DNA from: Streptococcus mitis
GTDB lineage: Bacteria; Bacillota; Bacilli; Lactobacillales; Streptococcaceae
DNA: 64,000 nucleotides
Reading direction: 5' to 3'
Assembly: GCA_001914195.1 (NCBI GenBank)
Contig: MKYF01000026.1
Coordinates: 15,452-79,451 of the forward strand
A model generated the notes under the pieces. It saw only the letters and a list, made by a program, of their open reading frames with translations. It did not search any database and was not told the DNA's origin. The first letter of the stretch is position 1. Each line of letters starts with the position of its first letter. Positions 1 through 8,724 of the stretch are shown piece after piece. The position numbers and the translations under genes were made by a program.

Positions 1-1373
1 ACTCCAATCACTTCTGGTAAATCTGAAGAGACCATAATAATCGGTACACCTCGTTCAGCCAATTCATTCATTAATTGGTAAATTTCACGCTTAGCTCCAA
101 CATCTACCCCACGAGTTGGCTCATCTAAAATCAGTACTTTTGGTGCAATACCTATCCATTTTGCTAAAACTACTTTCTGTTGATTACCACCAGAAAGTGT
201 CCCAACTTCTTTATCTGGATAACCTGATTTAATTTGTAACCTATCAATTAAGCGTTGTACAAATATATCACTTGTTTTATTATCAAAAATGCCATTTTTA
301 ACAAAATCACGAGTACTAGGTAAAGTCATATTATCTTTGATAGAAAAATCTAAAATCAATCCCTCATCTTTACGATCTTCTGTTAAGAAACCAATTCCAT
401 GCTTAATTGCTTCAAAAGGATTTTTAATTATCAGTTCTTCTTCGTTTATTATAATTTGACCAGATTTTAAAGAATCAATTCCAAAAATTGCTCGCATTAT
501 TTCAGTACGACCAGCCCCCATCAAACCAGAAAAACCAAGAATTTCCCCTTGACGTACATAGAAAGAAACATCCGTAAAAGAATTACCAGAAAGATTCTTA
601 GCTTGAAAAACAATATTCCCAATCTCAGCCTTTTTTTCTGGATAGTAATCTTCTAATTCACGACCTACCATCTTTTGAACTAATTCATCCGCATTAGTTA
701 ACTTCGTTTTCTTGGTATCAATTACAAACCCATCTCTCATTACAGTTATAAGATCTGTGATCTTAAAGATTTCTTCCATCCGATGTGAAATATACACAAT
801 ACCTACACCATCAGATTTTAATCCTTCTATCACTTTGAAAAGTGTTTCAGTTTCACGATCAGTTAAAGCTGCTGTAGGTTCATCCATAATTAACAAGGAA
901 ACTTCTGATAATAAACATTTTGCTATTTCTATCATTTGTTGTTGTCCAACTGATAATTGACCAATAATTGCATCGAGAGGAATAGAGATATTAAGACGTT
1001 TAAATGCTTCTTTAGCTTTCTTTTCCATACTAGCTTTATCTAGAAAGCCAATCGAATTTTTAATTTCTCTTCCTAAAAAAAGATTATCAAGTACAGTCAT
1101 ATCTGGCCAAGTATTCATTTCTTGATGAATAAAACTCAATCCAAACCGTTCTGCCTCTTGAGGATTAGAAAATGTTTTTTCTTTTCCATCAATAAAAATA
1201 GTTCCTGAAGTAGCTGGAAAAAGTCCAGTTAAAATATTCATTAAGGTTGATTTGCCTGCACCATTCTCCCCCATTAAAGCATGAACTTCTCCTGAATTAA
1301 GAACCAAATCAATACTTTCTAAAACACGATTATTCCCAAAAGATTTTGAAATGTTCTTCATTTCAATTTTCAT
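1..1373 (-). CDS. rbsA: Ribose ABC transporter ATP-binding protein RbsA (partial, runs off window start)
   Basis: Cytoplasmic ATPase of the ribose importer; it would pair with RbsC permease and RbsB receptor, whose genes should lie beyond the window edge. The frame opens with MKIEMKNISKSFGNNR at the ATG at 1371-1373, 13 bases after rbsD and behind a strong GGGGG ribosome site. Two ABC cassettes in tandem are visible: the first has Walker A GENGAGKST and signature LSVGQQQ, the second the degenerate P-loop region GLMGAGRTE and signature LSGGNQQK followed by LILDEPTRGVDVG. This two-domain layout is typical of the sugar-type (RbsA/MglA/XylG) ATPases, about 490 residues; roughly 457 are present. 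The C-terminus is cut by the window edge, not by mutation. Confidence 0.93.
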   Translation of the reverse strand, partial: MKIEMKNISKSFGNNRVLESIDLVLNSGEVHALMGENGAGKSTLMNILTGLFPATSGTIFIDGKEKTFSNPQEAERFGLSFIHQEMNTWPDMTVLDNLFLGREIKNSIGFLDKASMEKKAKEAFKRLNISIPLDAIIGQLSVGQQQMIEIAKCLLSEVSLLIMDEPTAALTDRETETLFKVIEGLKSDGVGIVYISHRMEEIFKITDLITVMRDGFVIDTKKTKLTNADELVQKMVGRELEDYYPEKKAEIGNIVFQAKNLSGNSFTDVSFYVRQGEILGFSGLMGAGRTEIMRAIFGIDSLKSGQIIINEEELIIKNPFEAIKHGIGFLTEDRKDEGLILDFSIKDNMTLPSTRDFVKNGIFDNKTSDIFVQRLIDRLQIKSGYPDKEVGTLSGGNQQKVVLAKWIGIAPKVLILDEPTRGVDVGAKREIYQLMNELAERGVPIIMVSSDLPEVIG

Positions 1374-1386
1374 AGGCAACCCCCTT

Positions 1387-1785
1387 CTAAATAATAACTC
1401 CTGATTGCAAGATTATATTCGAATATGGTGTATCTTCCCCAGTGCGAATAACTGCCTTAACTTTAGTACTCATAGCTTTCAGTTCTTCATGACTAATATA
1501 TTCAATAATTATATTCGATCCTAAAAGATCTAGAACTGCTTGCCACTGTTCTTTGTTTTTTTCCTTAATTTCTTCTGCTAAGAAAATTTTTTCAATAAGT
1601 ACATGATCTGAATATTCTTTTAAAACTTCTAAAAAACTTGGACTACCTTTTCTTAATGCTAAATCAATTTTATCAACACCTTTTGGAACTGGTAATCCTA
1701 AATCACCGATACAAACCAGATCCATATGACCTAAATCATCAGCTAGTTTTGCTATATTACTATTTAAAATCCCATATTTCTTCAT
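1387..1785 (-). CDS. rbsD: D-ribose pyranase RbsD
   Basis: Interconverts the pyranose and furanose forms of D-ribose so that ribokinase receives its substrate. The 132-residue product starts MKKYGILNSNIAKLADDLGH, matching the RbsD N-terminus with the conserved His in the DLGHMD segment and the CIGDLGLPVPKGV stretch. Length is that of the family (about 130-139). The start lies 26 bases inside the end of rbsK, with GGAG about 10 bases upstream of the ATG, so translation is probably coupled. It sits between rbsK and rbsA as in the Bacillus-type rbsRKDACB order. Confidence 0.93.
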   Translation of the reverse strand: MKKYGILNSNIAKLADDLGHMDLVCIGDLGLPVPKGVDKIDLALRKGSPSFLEVLKEYSDHVLIEKIFLAEEIKEKNKEQWQAVLDLLGSNIIIEYISHEELKAMSTKVKAVIRTGEDTPYSNIILQSGVII

Positions 1786-2671
1786 ATCCTGGATGCTCCT
1801 TTATTTCTTTCAAACTCGGCATGCCACCTTGCGCTCCAAATCTTTGAACAGAAAGATGTGAAGCAATCGTTGCAAAGGACAATGCAACATTCATCTCTTT
1901 TCCTTTTGAGATAGCATAAGCAAAAGCACCATTAAACGTATCTCCTGCTCCTGTAGTATCAACTACTTCTGCTTTTATAGCAGGAATCTTCTGAACTGCT
2001 GTCCCATCATAATAAATAGAACCTTCAACTCCTAATGTCACAATCATTTTATTAGGATAAATTTTAATAATTTCTTCTAATTTCTTATCTGGAAAAAGCT
2101 CTGAACATTCATGCTCATTAGGAGTAATAAAATCACAAAAAGGAATCATCTCTATGTCTGTTTCTCTAGCTGGTGCAGGATTGTAAAGCACCTTAACTTG
2201 ATTTTCTTGACAAAATTTAGCTATAGATAGGTTGGCTTCATGTGGTATTTCATTCTGTAATACAACAATACTTGCATCACTAATCAATTCCCACTCATTT
2301 TTCCAATCATTTGTTTTAACTAAATTATTCGCTCCGGGATAATAAATAATTCTATTATCACCTCCATATAAAGTAATTTGTGCAACTCCTGTAGATTGTG
2401 GTACCGTTCCCACATGTTCTGTAGAAATATTATTATTTTGCAGATTACTTAGTAAATCTGCTGAAAAAATATCTTCTCCGACGTTTCCAAATATGTAAAT
2501 ATTATCTTCTACACTGGATAATCTACCAATAGCTACAGCTTGATTTGCACCTTTTCCACCCGGAACTATATTAAATGAATCCCCAAAAATCGTTTCACCT
2601 CCTTCTGGAATCCTTTTTGTTCTCATAACTAAGTCCATTGAAATACTTCCAACAACAACAATTTTACTCAT
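1760..2671 (-). CDS. rbsK: Ribokinase RbsK
   Basis: Phosphorylates D-ribose to ribose 5-phosphate with ATP in the cytoplasm, feeding the pentose phosphate pathway. The 303-residue protein is a PfkB-family sugar kinase: N-terminal MSKIVVVGSISMDLV, the first PfkB signature PGGKGANQAVA near residues 38-47, and the second signature DTTGAGDTFNGA near residue 238, which carries the catalytic Asp. Length is normal. The ATG shares one base with the stop of rbsR (TAATG), indicating translational coupling. Confidence 0.95.
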   Translation of the reverse strand: MSKIVVVGSISMDLVMRTKRIPEGGETIFGDSFNIVPGGKGANQAVAIGRLSSVEDNIYIFGNVGEDIFSADLLSNLQNNNISTEHVGTVPQSTGVAQITLYGGDNRIIYYPGANNLVKTNDWKNEWELISDASIVVLQNEIPHEANLSIAKFCQENQVKVLYNPAPARETDIEMIPFCDFITPNEHECSELFPDKKLEEIIKIYPNKMIVTLGVEGSIYYDGTAVQKIPAIKAEVVDTTGAGDTFNGAFAYAISKGKEMNVALSFATIASHLSVQRFGAQGGMPSLKEIKEHPGYEEIWDFK

Positions 2672-3648
2672 TACTTTCTCCTTAATGTATTTCTTTCTAC
2701 GTATCTAACAGGTAGTTTAATTTTAGCTTCATCTATAGAGAACTTATTTGCCATATTATAGATTAGTTTTGCAGCCTGTTCTCCCATTTTATATGATGAT
2801 TGGTGAATAGTTGATAAAGAAGGGTAAATAAATTGACTAAGTACAATATCATCATAACCAATGATTTGAATATCATCTGGAATTTTTTTACCAATTGCTA
2901 AAATTTCATGAATATAAGCTATCGCATGAATATCAGAAGGTGCTATAATACTATCGATATTTGGATTTCTTTTTAGATTCTCTTTAGCTTCTTTTTGAAT
3001 TTTTTCAAAGTCAAACGTTTCACTTTCTTCAATACAAATTTCTAAAGATTTATTCCTCAAATAGTTTAAACTTGCTTCAAAGCGTTCCGCGATATTCTCG
3101 GCTTTATCATCTAAAACTTTAATAATCATAACTTGCTTAGCGCCAGCATTCCAAATTGCTTTAGCAGCCAAACGTCCACCCAACTGATTATCAGAAAAGA
3201 CACCGTAACCTGTATCTTTACTAATTCGGTCAACCACAACAACAGGTAACGTAAGATTTGGAAATTCCTTTGTAAAGTCAAGTGTCGTTATAATACCAGC
3301 TGCATTTGTTTTTAACAAAAGGTTTATATATTCTTCTAACGAATCATGATCTGAAATAGTACCAACCATAATCCTATAACCTTTATCTTTCAAATATGAT
3401 TCAGCTCCTCGAACCAATCTTGGGAAGAATGGATTAGAAATATCTGGCAATAAGAGTCCTACCATTTGATTTTTTTTAGTTTTCAAAGATTGTGCTAATA
3501 CATTCGGCGTGTAATTTAATTTCTTGATAGCATTTTTTATCTTTTCTCTAGCATCATCTCCGACATAGCCTTTTTTCGAAATATATCTTGAAACTGTTGA
3601 CTTTGATACTCCAGCTTCTTCAGCAACCTGTTTTATTGTAGTCATCAC
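2671..3648 (-). CDS. rbsR: LacI-family transcriptional regulator of the ribose operon, RbsR
   Basis: Probable ribose-responsive repressor of its own operon. The 325-residue product begins MMTTIKQVAEEAGVSKSTVS, a LacI-type helix-turn-helix with hinge (residues about 3-55), followed by the periplasmic-binding-protein-like effector domain (VGLLLPDISNPFFPRLVRGA, later IIGYDDIVLSQFIYPSLSTI). Length is typical. It is the first gene of the rbsRKDA cluster and overlaps rbsK by one base. Effector identity (ribose) is inferred from the neighbours. Confidence 0.9.
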   Translation of the reverse strand: MMTTIKQVAEEAGVSKSTVSRYISKKGYVGDDAREKIKNAIKKLNYTPNVLAQSLKTKKNQMVGLLLPDISNPFFPRLVRGAESYLKDKGYRIMVGTISDHDSLEEYINLLLKTNAAGIITTLDFTKEFPNLTLPVVVVDRISKDTGYGVFSDNQLGGRLAAKAIWNAGAKQVMIIKVLDDKAENIAERFEASLNYLRNKSLEICIEESETFDFEKIQKEAKENLKRNPNIDSIIAPSDIHAIAYIHEILAIGKKIPDDIQIIGYDDIVLSQFIYPSLSTIHQSSYKMGEQAAKLIYNMANKFSIDEAKIKLPVRYVERNTLRRK

Positions 3649-3661
3649 TCCTCCTTTTTTA

Positions 3662-3703
3662 TTGTGGAACCGTTCCCTTATTTATATAGTAAGCGTTTTC
3701 TTT
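3662..3703 (-). promoter_or_regulatory. rbs operator palindrome and CcpA cre site
   Basis: Upstream of rbsR two sites lie close together. Bases 3666-3676 form a perfect 11-base palindrome GGAACCGTTCC, a plausible RbsR (LacI-family) operator. Bases 3688-3701 read on the minus strand AGAAAACGCTTACT, which matches the catabolite-responsive element consensus TGWAARCGYTWNCW at 13 of 14 positions. Together they suggest ribose induction plus carbon catabolite repression. No clean -10/-35 pair was assigned. Confidence 0.6.
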
Positions 3704-3768
3704 GTTTTTGTCAATACTTTTTTAGAAATATTTTAAATTTATTTTAGATTATATATGTTTTTTCCTAA

Positions 3769-3852
3769 TTTTCTATTACTATTAGCCCGGAAACACAACA
3801 AGACCTCCACTATATCGAGGAGGCGTTTGACCAGATCCGTTATTTAGTATAG
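3769..3852 (+). pseudogene. Coding-like C-terminal gene remnant
   Basis: Bases 3769-3852 hold an open plus-strand stretch after an in-frame TAA at 3766; the part from 3784 reads SPETQQDLHYIEEAFDQIRY followed by LV and a stop. The residue composition (acidic, amphipathic, no rare codons) is unlike the AT-rich intergenic DNA around it, and there is no start codon. It looks like the surviving tail of a gene whose body was lost, perhaps when the ribose cluster was gained or rearranged here. I do not recognise the parent protein. Confidence 0.4.
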
Positions 3853-3854
3853 GA

Positions 3855-4322
3855 TTAGAAAATTTTCTTTTCCCAATCGTCTTCTGTACGATGACGGTAG
3901 AAAAACTCTGATTTGTCAGGAGCTTCCATCATTTTCATCAAGGATAACATATCATAGGCCAGATCCAAGTTTGGAATCTGGTCTTTTTGCACCCAAGAAA
4001 CTTCTCCTTCATCTGAAGAGCGAAGGCTACCAGAGAACTCAGTCGCCTTGTAACAAATGACAATATAGCGCCCACCTGTATCTAGTGGCCAATTTTTAAT
4101 GCCAACAAGTTGAGGATTTTGGATAGTCAACCCTGTTTCTTCATAGATTTCACGAATGACAGACTCTGCGAAGGACTCGCCGTTTTCTACATGGCCTCCT
4201 GGAAAGGCATAACCGGACCAACGATTTTTTTTAGGAGCGCGATATTGCATCACCACGCGCTGAGTTTCGGTGTCTTCAATCAGACAAATGTTTGTTAAAA
4301 TTGTTAATTGAGAACGGGACAT
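3855..4322 (-). CDS. Nudix hydrolase (MutT-like)
   Basis: Hydrolase of nucleoside diphosphate-linked compounds; the substrate is unknown, 8-oxo-dGTP being only one possibility. The Nudix box is complete: GGHVENGESFAESVIREIYEETGL, with GX5EX7REUXEEXGU spacing and the metal-binding REIYEE core. I place the start at the ATG at 4322 (MSRSQLTILTNICL), since the longer GTG-started frame adds only four residues; this gives 155 residues. The gene is 60 bases downstream of the acetyltransferase and may be the last gene of the uvrB cluster. Confidence 0.85.
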   Translation of the reverse strand: MSRSQLTILTNICLIEDTETQRVVMQYRAPKKNRWSGYAFPGGHVENGESFAESVIREIYEETGLTIQNPQLVGIKNWPLDTGGRYIVICYKATEFSGSLRSSDEGEVSWVQKDQIPNLDLAYDMLSLMKMMEAPDKSEFFYRHRTEDDWEKKIF

Positions 4323-4394
4323 ACATAGACTCACTTTCTAATTTATTAAATTTTCAGACTTGGTACCAGAAATATTAGCTTTTACTTTTTAGAA

Positions 4395-4883
4395 TTATTT
4401 AGAATAGAATACCATCCGTTTTTCCTTCATAGGCTTTCCAAGTTCAAGTATCTTTTCTTGTCCATCAAAAGTAAAACCCATTTTTTGATAGAAAGCAATG
4501 GCTCGCTTATTATCTTTCAATACCCATAAGAAAATTTCAGAAAAATGATCAAGAGCAGTCAAAGCTACTTTCACTAACTTTTGTGCGATTCCTTTTCCAT
4601 AATAGTCTTTTAAAACATATAAAGCAATAATTTCACCAGCTTGAATAGTCTCATCACGAAAGCTGCCATAACTGATAAAACCAACTACCTTCAGGCCATC
4701 TATCGCAATCAATGTATTTTCTGGATACTTTTGACTAAAGAATCGACATCTTTCTAATGTCATTGTCTCCTGAAATTCTGCAGGCAAAAGGTCATCATAA
4801 GCCTCTCTCCACGTTTGCCAGTGAACAAGGGACTTACCTTCTATCTCTTCAGGAGTTTCCATTAATTTGATAATAACCGTCAT
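4395..4883 (-). CDS. GNAT-family N-acetyltransferase
   Basis: Acyl-CoA-dependent acetyltransferase of unknown acceptor. The 162-residue product has the GNAT core: strand IALYVLKDYYGKGIAQKLVK carries the acetyl-CoA pyrophosphate loop (YGKGIA in place of the usual Q/RxxGxG/A), and AIAFYQKMGF is the typical C-terminal motif. An AAGGAG site precedes the ATG. It starts 14 bases after the NAD(P)H oxidoreductase stop, so co-transcription is likely. Confidence 0.85.
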   Translation of the reverse strand: MTVIIKLMETPEEIEGKSLVHWQTWREAYDDLLPAEFQETMTLERCRFFSQKYPENTLIAIDGLKVVGFISYGSFRDETIQAGEIIALYVLKDYYGKGIAQKLVKVALTALDHFSEIFLWVLKDNKRAIAFYQKMGFTFDGQEKILELGKPMKEKRMVFYSK

Positions 4884-4897
4884 TTGTTTTCTTCTCC

Positions 4898-5524
4898 TTA
4901 ATTCAACACCCTGACTTCCTTTGCTACTTTTTGTAGAAATTTTTGTCTTGTTGAACTTGTATTTACTTCACGGCCTAACTCTCCTAAAATCGAAACCCTC
5001 TTTGTTTTTATGCCACAGTGATTCAATACAGCATTCTTTAATACTGATATTCCATAACTGTCTGGAATGTTAATCGGACCTGAAAATACTTTATACCACC
5101 AAGTTGGTGCCATGGAGGTTGCATAGATACTAGCTGTTTTTCCTTTTAGTAACTTTTTGAACTGTTTACCTCTCAAGTAGTTCAAAATAAAGCTTCCTCG
5201 ATTATTTGCGGAGTATGCAATGCCTGGCGTAAAAACACGATCAATCCAACCTTTCAATAGACTAGACATACTACTCCACCAAATAGGATAAACAAAAATG
5301 AAATGATCTGCCCACTGGATTAATTCTTGAGAGCGTAGAATGAACAGATCGTCCTCCATACTTTGTCGATAACCATAACGTAAAACAGGATCAAACTCTT
5401 CTGCATTAAGATTAATCATTTCAAGTTCATGTCTATTTGAGTCTATGTTTTCTACAATCGTTTGAAAAATTGCTTGGCAGTAACTTTCTTTATCAGGATG
5501 TCCATTGATAACTAAAATATTCAT
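4898..5524 (-). CDS. Flavodoxin-fold NAD(P)H oxidoreductase (NQO1/MdaB-like)
   Basis: Probable FMN/FAD-dependent quinone or general NAD(P)H reductase in the cytoplasm. The 208-residue protein begins MNILVINGHPDKESYCQAIF, the flavodoxin-2 family phosphate-binding loop, and contains WADHFIFVYPIWWSSMSSLLKGWIDRVF, the hallmark cofactor-binding segment of the NQO1/KefF/MdaB family. Length fits. It begins 9 bases after uvrB and is preceded by AGGGGA. The physiological acceptor cannot be told from sequence. Confidence 0.85.
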   Translation of the reverse strand: MNILVINGHPDKESYCQAIFQTIVENIDSNRHELEMINLNAEEFDPVLRYGYRQSMEDDLFILRSQELIQWADHFIFVYPIWWSSMSSLLKGWIDRVFTPGIAYSANNRGSFILNYLRGKQFKKLLKGKTASIYATSMAPTWWYKVFSGPINIPDSYGISVLKNAVLNHCGIKTKRVSILGELGREVNTSSTRQKFLQKVAKEVRVLN

Positions 5525-5533
5525 AAAATTCCC

Positions 5534-7522
5534 CTAATCCAACGCCTTGACTTCCAACATCATATCACGAATCTGAGCTGCTAGTTCAAAGTCAAGCACT
5601 TCGACGGCTTCTTGCATTTGTTTTTCTAGTTTCTTGACAAGTTCCTTACGTTCTTGTTTGTTGAGGCTATTGATATCGACTTCCTTGTCTTCTTCCATAG
5701 CAACCGCCTTGGTTACGGCAATAAGGTCTCGGATTTCTTTCTTAATGGTTTGTGGAACGATACCATGTTCTTCATTATAGGCCATCTGGATTTTCCGACG
5801 GCGAGCCGTTTCATCAATGGCACGTTGCATTGACTGGGTAACCGTGTCCGCATACATGATGACATGACCTTCACTGTTACGAGCAGCACGACCAATGGTC
5901 TGGATAAGACCACGCTCATTACGAAGGAAACCTTCCTTGTCAGCATCGAGAATAGCTACGAGACTCACTTCGGGAACGTCAATCCCTTCACGGAGCAGGT
6001 TGATTCCGACCAAGACATCAAAGACACCCAAACGCAGATCTCGGATAATCTCTGTCCGCTCTAAAGTCTTGATATCCGAGTGCATGTACTTAACCTTGAT
6101 ACCCATTTCTTTGAAGTAGTCGGTTAAGTCCTCTGCCATCTTCTTGGTTAAGGTTGTGATAAAGGTACGCTCATTCTTCTCAACACGGGCATTAATTTCA
6201 CCTAAGAGATCATCAATCTGTCCCATAGTCGGACGGACTTCCACCTCAGGATCCAAAAGCCCTGTCGGACGAATGATTTGCTCAATCACTGTCTCGGTCT
6301 GTTCATTTTCATAGTCACCAGGTGTCGCTGAAACGTAAACAATCTGATGAACGTGACTCTCAAACTCCTCACGACGGAGAGGACGATTGTCCAAGGCAGA
6401 CGGTAAACGGAAACCATAATTGACCAGCATTTCCTTACGCGAACGGTCTCCATTGTACATTCCCTTGATTTGCCCCATAGTCATGTGACTCTCGTCAATC
6501 ATGATTAAGAAATCATCTGGGAAGAAGTCGAGAAGGGTATAAGGAGGCTCACCCTCACTCCGTCCATCCATGTGACGTGAATAGTTCTCAACCCCGTTGG
6601 TATAGCCCATCTCACGCAGCATTTCGATATCATACTCTGTCCGCTGTTTCAAACGCTGGGCTTCCAGCAGTTTTCCTTCCTTTTCAAAGATAGCTAACTG
6701 CTCTTCCAATTCGGTCTGAATCTTGGCAATGGCAACTTCCATGTGGTCATCATTGGTCACAAAGTGTGTCGCAGGGAAAATCGCCAAATGATCCACTTCT
6801 CCCAATACCTGACCTGTCAAAGCCTCCACTTCACGAATACGGTCAATTTCGTCTCCAAAAAATTCTACTCGAAAGGCATGCTCATCACGGGAAGCTGGGA
6901 AAATCTCCACCACATCCCCACGAACACGAAATCTCCCCCGTTGGAAATCAATATCATTTCGCTCAAACTGGATGTCAACTAAGTCATTCAAGAGTTTATC
7001 ACGAGAAATTTCCAGACCTGGGCGCAGACTTACAACACTATCAGCGTATTCCTTAGGCGAACCCAAACCATAGATACAAGAGACTGAGGCCACAACAATG
7101 ACATCATTACGCTCCAAAAGAGCCGAAGTCGCTGAGTGGCGGAGTTTGTCAATCTCGTCATTGACAGAGCTGTCCTTCTCAATGTAGGTATCGCTAGAAG
7201 GGACATAGGCTTCTGGCTGGTAATAGTCATAGTAGGATACAAAATACTCAACAGCATTTTCAGGAAAAAATTCCTTAAACTCCCCATAGAGCTGTCCTGC
7301 TAGAGTCTTATTGTGGGCAATGACCAGAGTTGGTTTATTGACTTTGGAAATGACCTGACTCATGGTATAGGTCTTCCCTGTTCCAGTCGCCCCCATCAGA
7401 ATCTGAGCTTTTTCTCCCCCCTCGATATTATCAACCAACTGCTCGATAGCTTGGGGTTGATCTCCTGATGGTTGGTATTTTGATACTAGTTTAAATTGAT
7501 TGTCTGTAATGCGATTAATCAT
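5534..7522 (-). CDS. uvrB: Excinuclease ABC subunit B
   Basis: DNA damage recognition and helicase-like subunit of nucleotide excision repair; works with UvrA and UvrC. The 662 residues show Walker A GATGTGKT (about 44-51), the beta-hairpin region YYDYYQPEAYVP, helicase motif FLIMIDESHMT, motif VGINLLREGIDVPEVSLV, QTIGRAARN, and a C-terminal UVR domain (QMQEAVEVLDFELAAQIRD) used to bind UvrC. Length is standard. The upstream DNA has an extended -10 (TGCTAAAAT) near 7553-7562. Head of a short minus-strand cluster with the reductase, acetyltransferase and Nudix genes. Confidence 0.98.
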   Translation of the reverse strand: MINRITDNQFKLVSKYQPSGDQPQAIEQLVDNIEGGEKAQILMGATGTGKTYTMSQVISKVNKPTLVIAHNKTLAGQLYGEFKEFFPENAVEYFVSYYDYYQPEAYVPSSDTYIEKDSSVNDEIDKLRHSATSALLERNDVIVVASVSCIYGLGSPKEYADSVVSLRPGLEISRDKLLNDLVDIQFERNDIDFQRGRFRVRGDVVEIFPASRDEHAFRVEFFGDEIDRIREVEALTGQVLGEVDHLAIFPATHFVTNDDHMEVAIAKIQTELEEQLAIFEKEGKLLEAQRLKQRTEYDIEMLREMGYTNGVENYSRHMDGRSEGEPPYTLLDFFPDDFLIMIDESHMTMGQIKGMYNGDRSRKEMLVNYGFRLPSALDNRPLRREEFESHVHQIVYVSATPGDYENEQTETVIEQIIRPTGLLDPEVEVRPTMGQIDDLLGEINARVEKNERTFITTLTKKMAEDLTDYFKEMGIKVKYMHSDIKTLERTEIIRDLRLGVFDVLVGINLLREGIDVPEVSLVAILDADKEGFLRNERGLIQTIGRAARNSEGHVIMYADTVTQSMQRAIDETARRRKIQMAYNEEHGIVPQTIKKEIRDLIAVTKAVAMEEDKEVDINSLNKQERKELVKKLEKQMQEAVEVLDFELAAQIRDMMLEVKALD

Positions 7523-7598
7523 AAGAATCCTCTCTCGATGTGCTATTCCTATTTTAGCATACTTGTAGCATTTTCACGAAGAAAAGGACGGACCAAAG

Positions 7599-8552
7599 TC
7601 ACATCCTTTCATTTTCTTTCTTTAATTGATAGGCGAGATAGACAATCAGCAGTAGCAAGACTAGACTTGTCATGATAGATCCTTCGATACCAAAAGAGCC
7701 ACCTGATAGCCAGCTCTGATCGCCTTGTGGTAAAAAGGTCATCAGCGATGTTCCTGACAGCTGACCACTAACTAAAATCCCAAATAGATTTCCCTGAGCA
7801 AAATTCCAGGCGCCATGAATACCTGCAACACCCCAAACTGTATCGGTTTTGAGGAGGTAAAGTGACATGGCAACTCCGAATAAAAAGAGATTCACTAGAG
7901 ATAGAGGGGTGAGACCCGAATTGCCCATATGAAGCAGGGTAAAGAACAGGCTAGATATAAGAACAGCAAGCTTTAGATTGGTTCTTGAGGCCAATTGAGG
8001 AAGGAGCCAAGCACGGGATACCACTTCTTCTGCTGTCCCCTGTAAAATCCAAAATGGGATAGTAAAGACGACAAAGATAAGAGAATAAGGATTCAAGTGA
8101 ATGGACTCCAAACGATATTGCCCTAATGCTACTAAACCTAACAAGGTCAGAAGAAAAAGTGCCAGACCTAGACCAAATCCTTTAAGAAGATTGCTGAGGA
8201 AATTTTCTTTATAAAATCCTAAAGTTCGAATAGGTCTTTTCTCAACTTTTCTTGTCCATCTGAACACAGTGTTAAGAATAAAACCAAAGGCCAGCAATTC
8301 TAAAATTAAACGAAAATCACCTGTTTTATCCGTCAAGCTCTGATGCAAGGTCTGCAAGTAGGTTGCAAGATTTTGACCAGCCTCTCCAAAATTTCTAGCA
8401 AGTCCGATGAGAGCTAACAAACTAATACCATACAGAGTATAAGCCACAAACTCTCCTATGAAGACAAAAGCAAAGGCTAACAAGGGGCTTGTGTAAATGT
8501 TTAAACTCATTTTTGAAGCTTGGAAGTCTTTAAATATTCTTTTGTTCTTCAT
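7599..8552 (-). CDS. CPBP-family intramembrane metalloprotease (CAAX/Abi type)
   Basis: Multi-pass membrane protein, 317 residues with about eight hydrophobic segments. The CPBP motif 1 is visible as TAEEVVSRAWL (the EExxxR glutamates and arginine), motif 2 as SSLFFTLLHMG (FxxxH), and motif 3 as WNFAQGNLFG. Such proteins act as prenyl-type proteases or in bacteriocin self-immunity; the role here is unknown. It is divergent from glnPH and has its own -10 TATAAT at about 8590 with CTTGAA 17 bases upstream. Confidence 0.85.
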   Translation of the reverse strand: MKNKRIFKDFQASKMSLNIYTSPLLAFAFVFIGEFVAYTLYGISLLALIGLARNFGEAGQNLATYLQTLHQSLTDKTGDFRLILELLAFGFILNTVFRWTRKVEKRPIRTLGFYKENFLSNLLKGFGLGLALFLLTLLGLVALGQYRLESIHLNPYSLIFVVFTIPFWILQGTAEEVVSRAWLLPQLASRTNLKLAVLISSLFFTLLHMGNSGLTPLSLVNLFLFGVAMSLYLLKTDTVWGVAGIHGAWNFAQGNLFGILVSGQLSGTSLMTFLPQGDQSWLSGGSFGIEGSIMTSLVLLLLIVYLAYQLKKENERM

Positions 8553-8666
8553 ATCCCTGTCCTCTTTTCTTCTATCATATACTATTATTATAGCACTTTA
8601 TAGTAGCAATTCAAGAAAGAAAAGGAAAAAACAATGTTATATTTTCTGACACGTAAATATAAAAAT

Positions 8667-8695
8667 TTGCCTTTTTTTACTTTTTCTGATATAAT
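8667..8695 (+). promoter_or_regulatory. Promoter of glnPH-glnQ
   Basis: TTGCCT at 8667-8672 and TATAAT at 8690-8695 are 17 bases apart, about 30 bases before the glnPH ATG, which has an AAAGGAG site. The spacer is T-rich. Confidence 0.7.
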
Positions 8696-8724
8696 GGGAA
8701 AATATTCGGAAAAGGAGACTAAAA

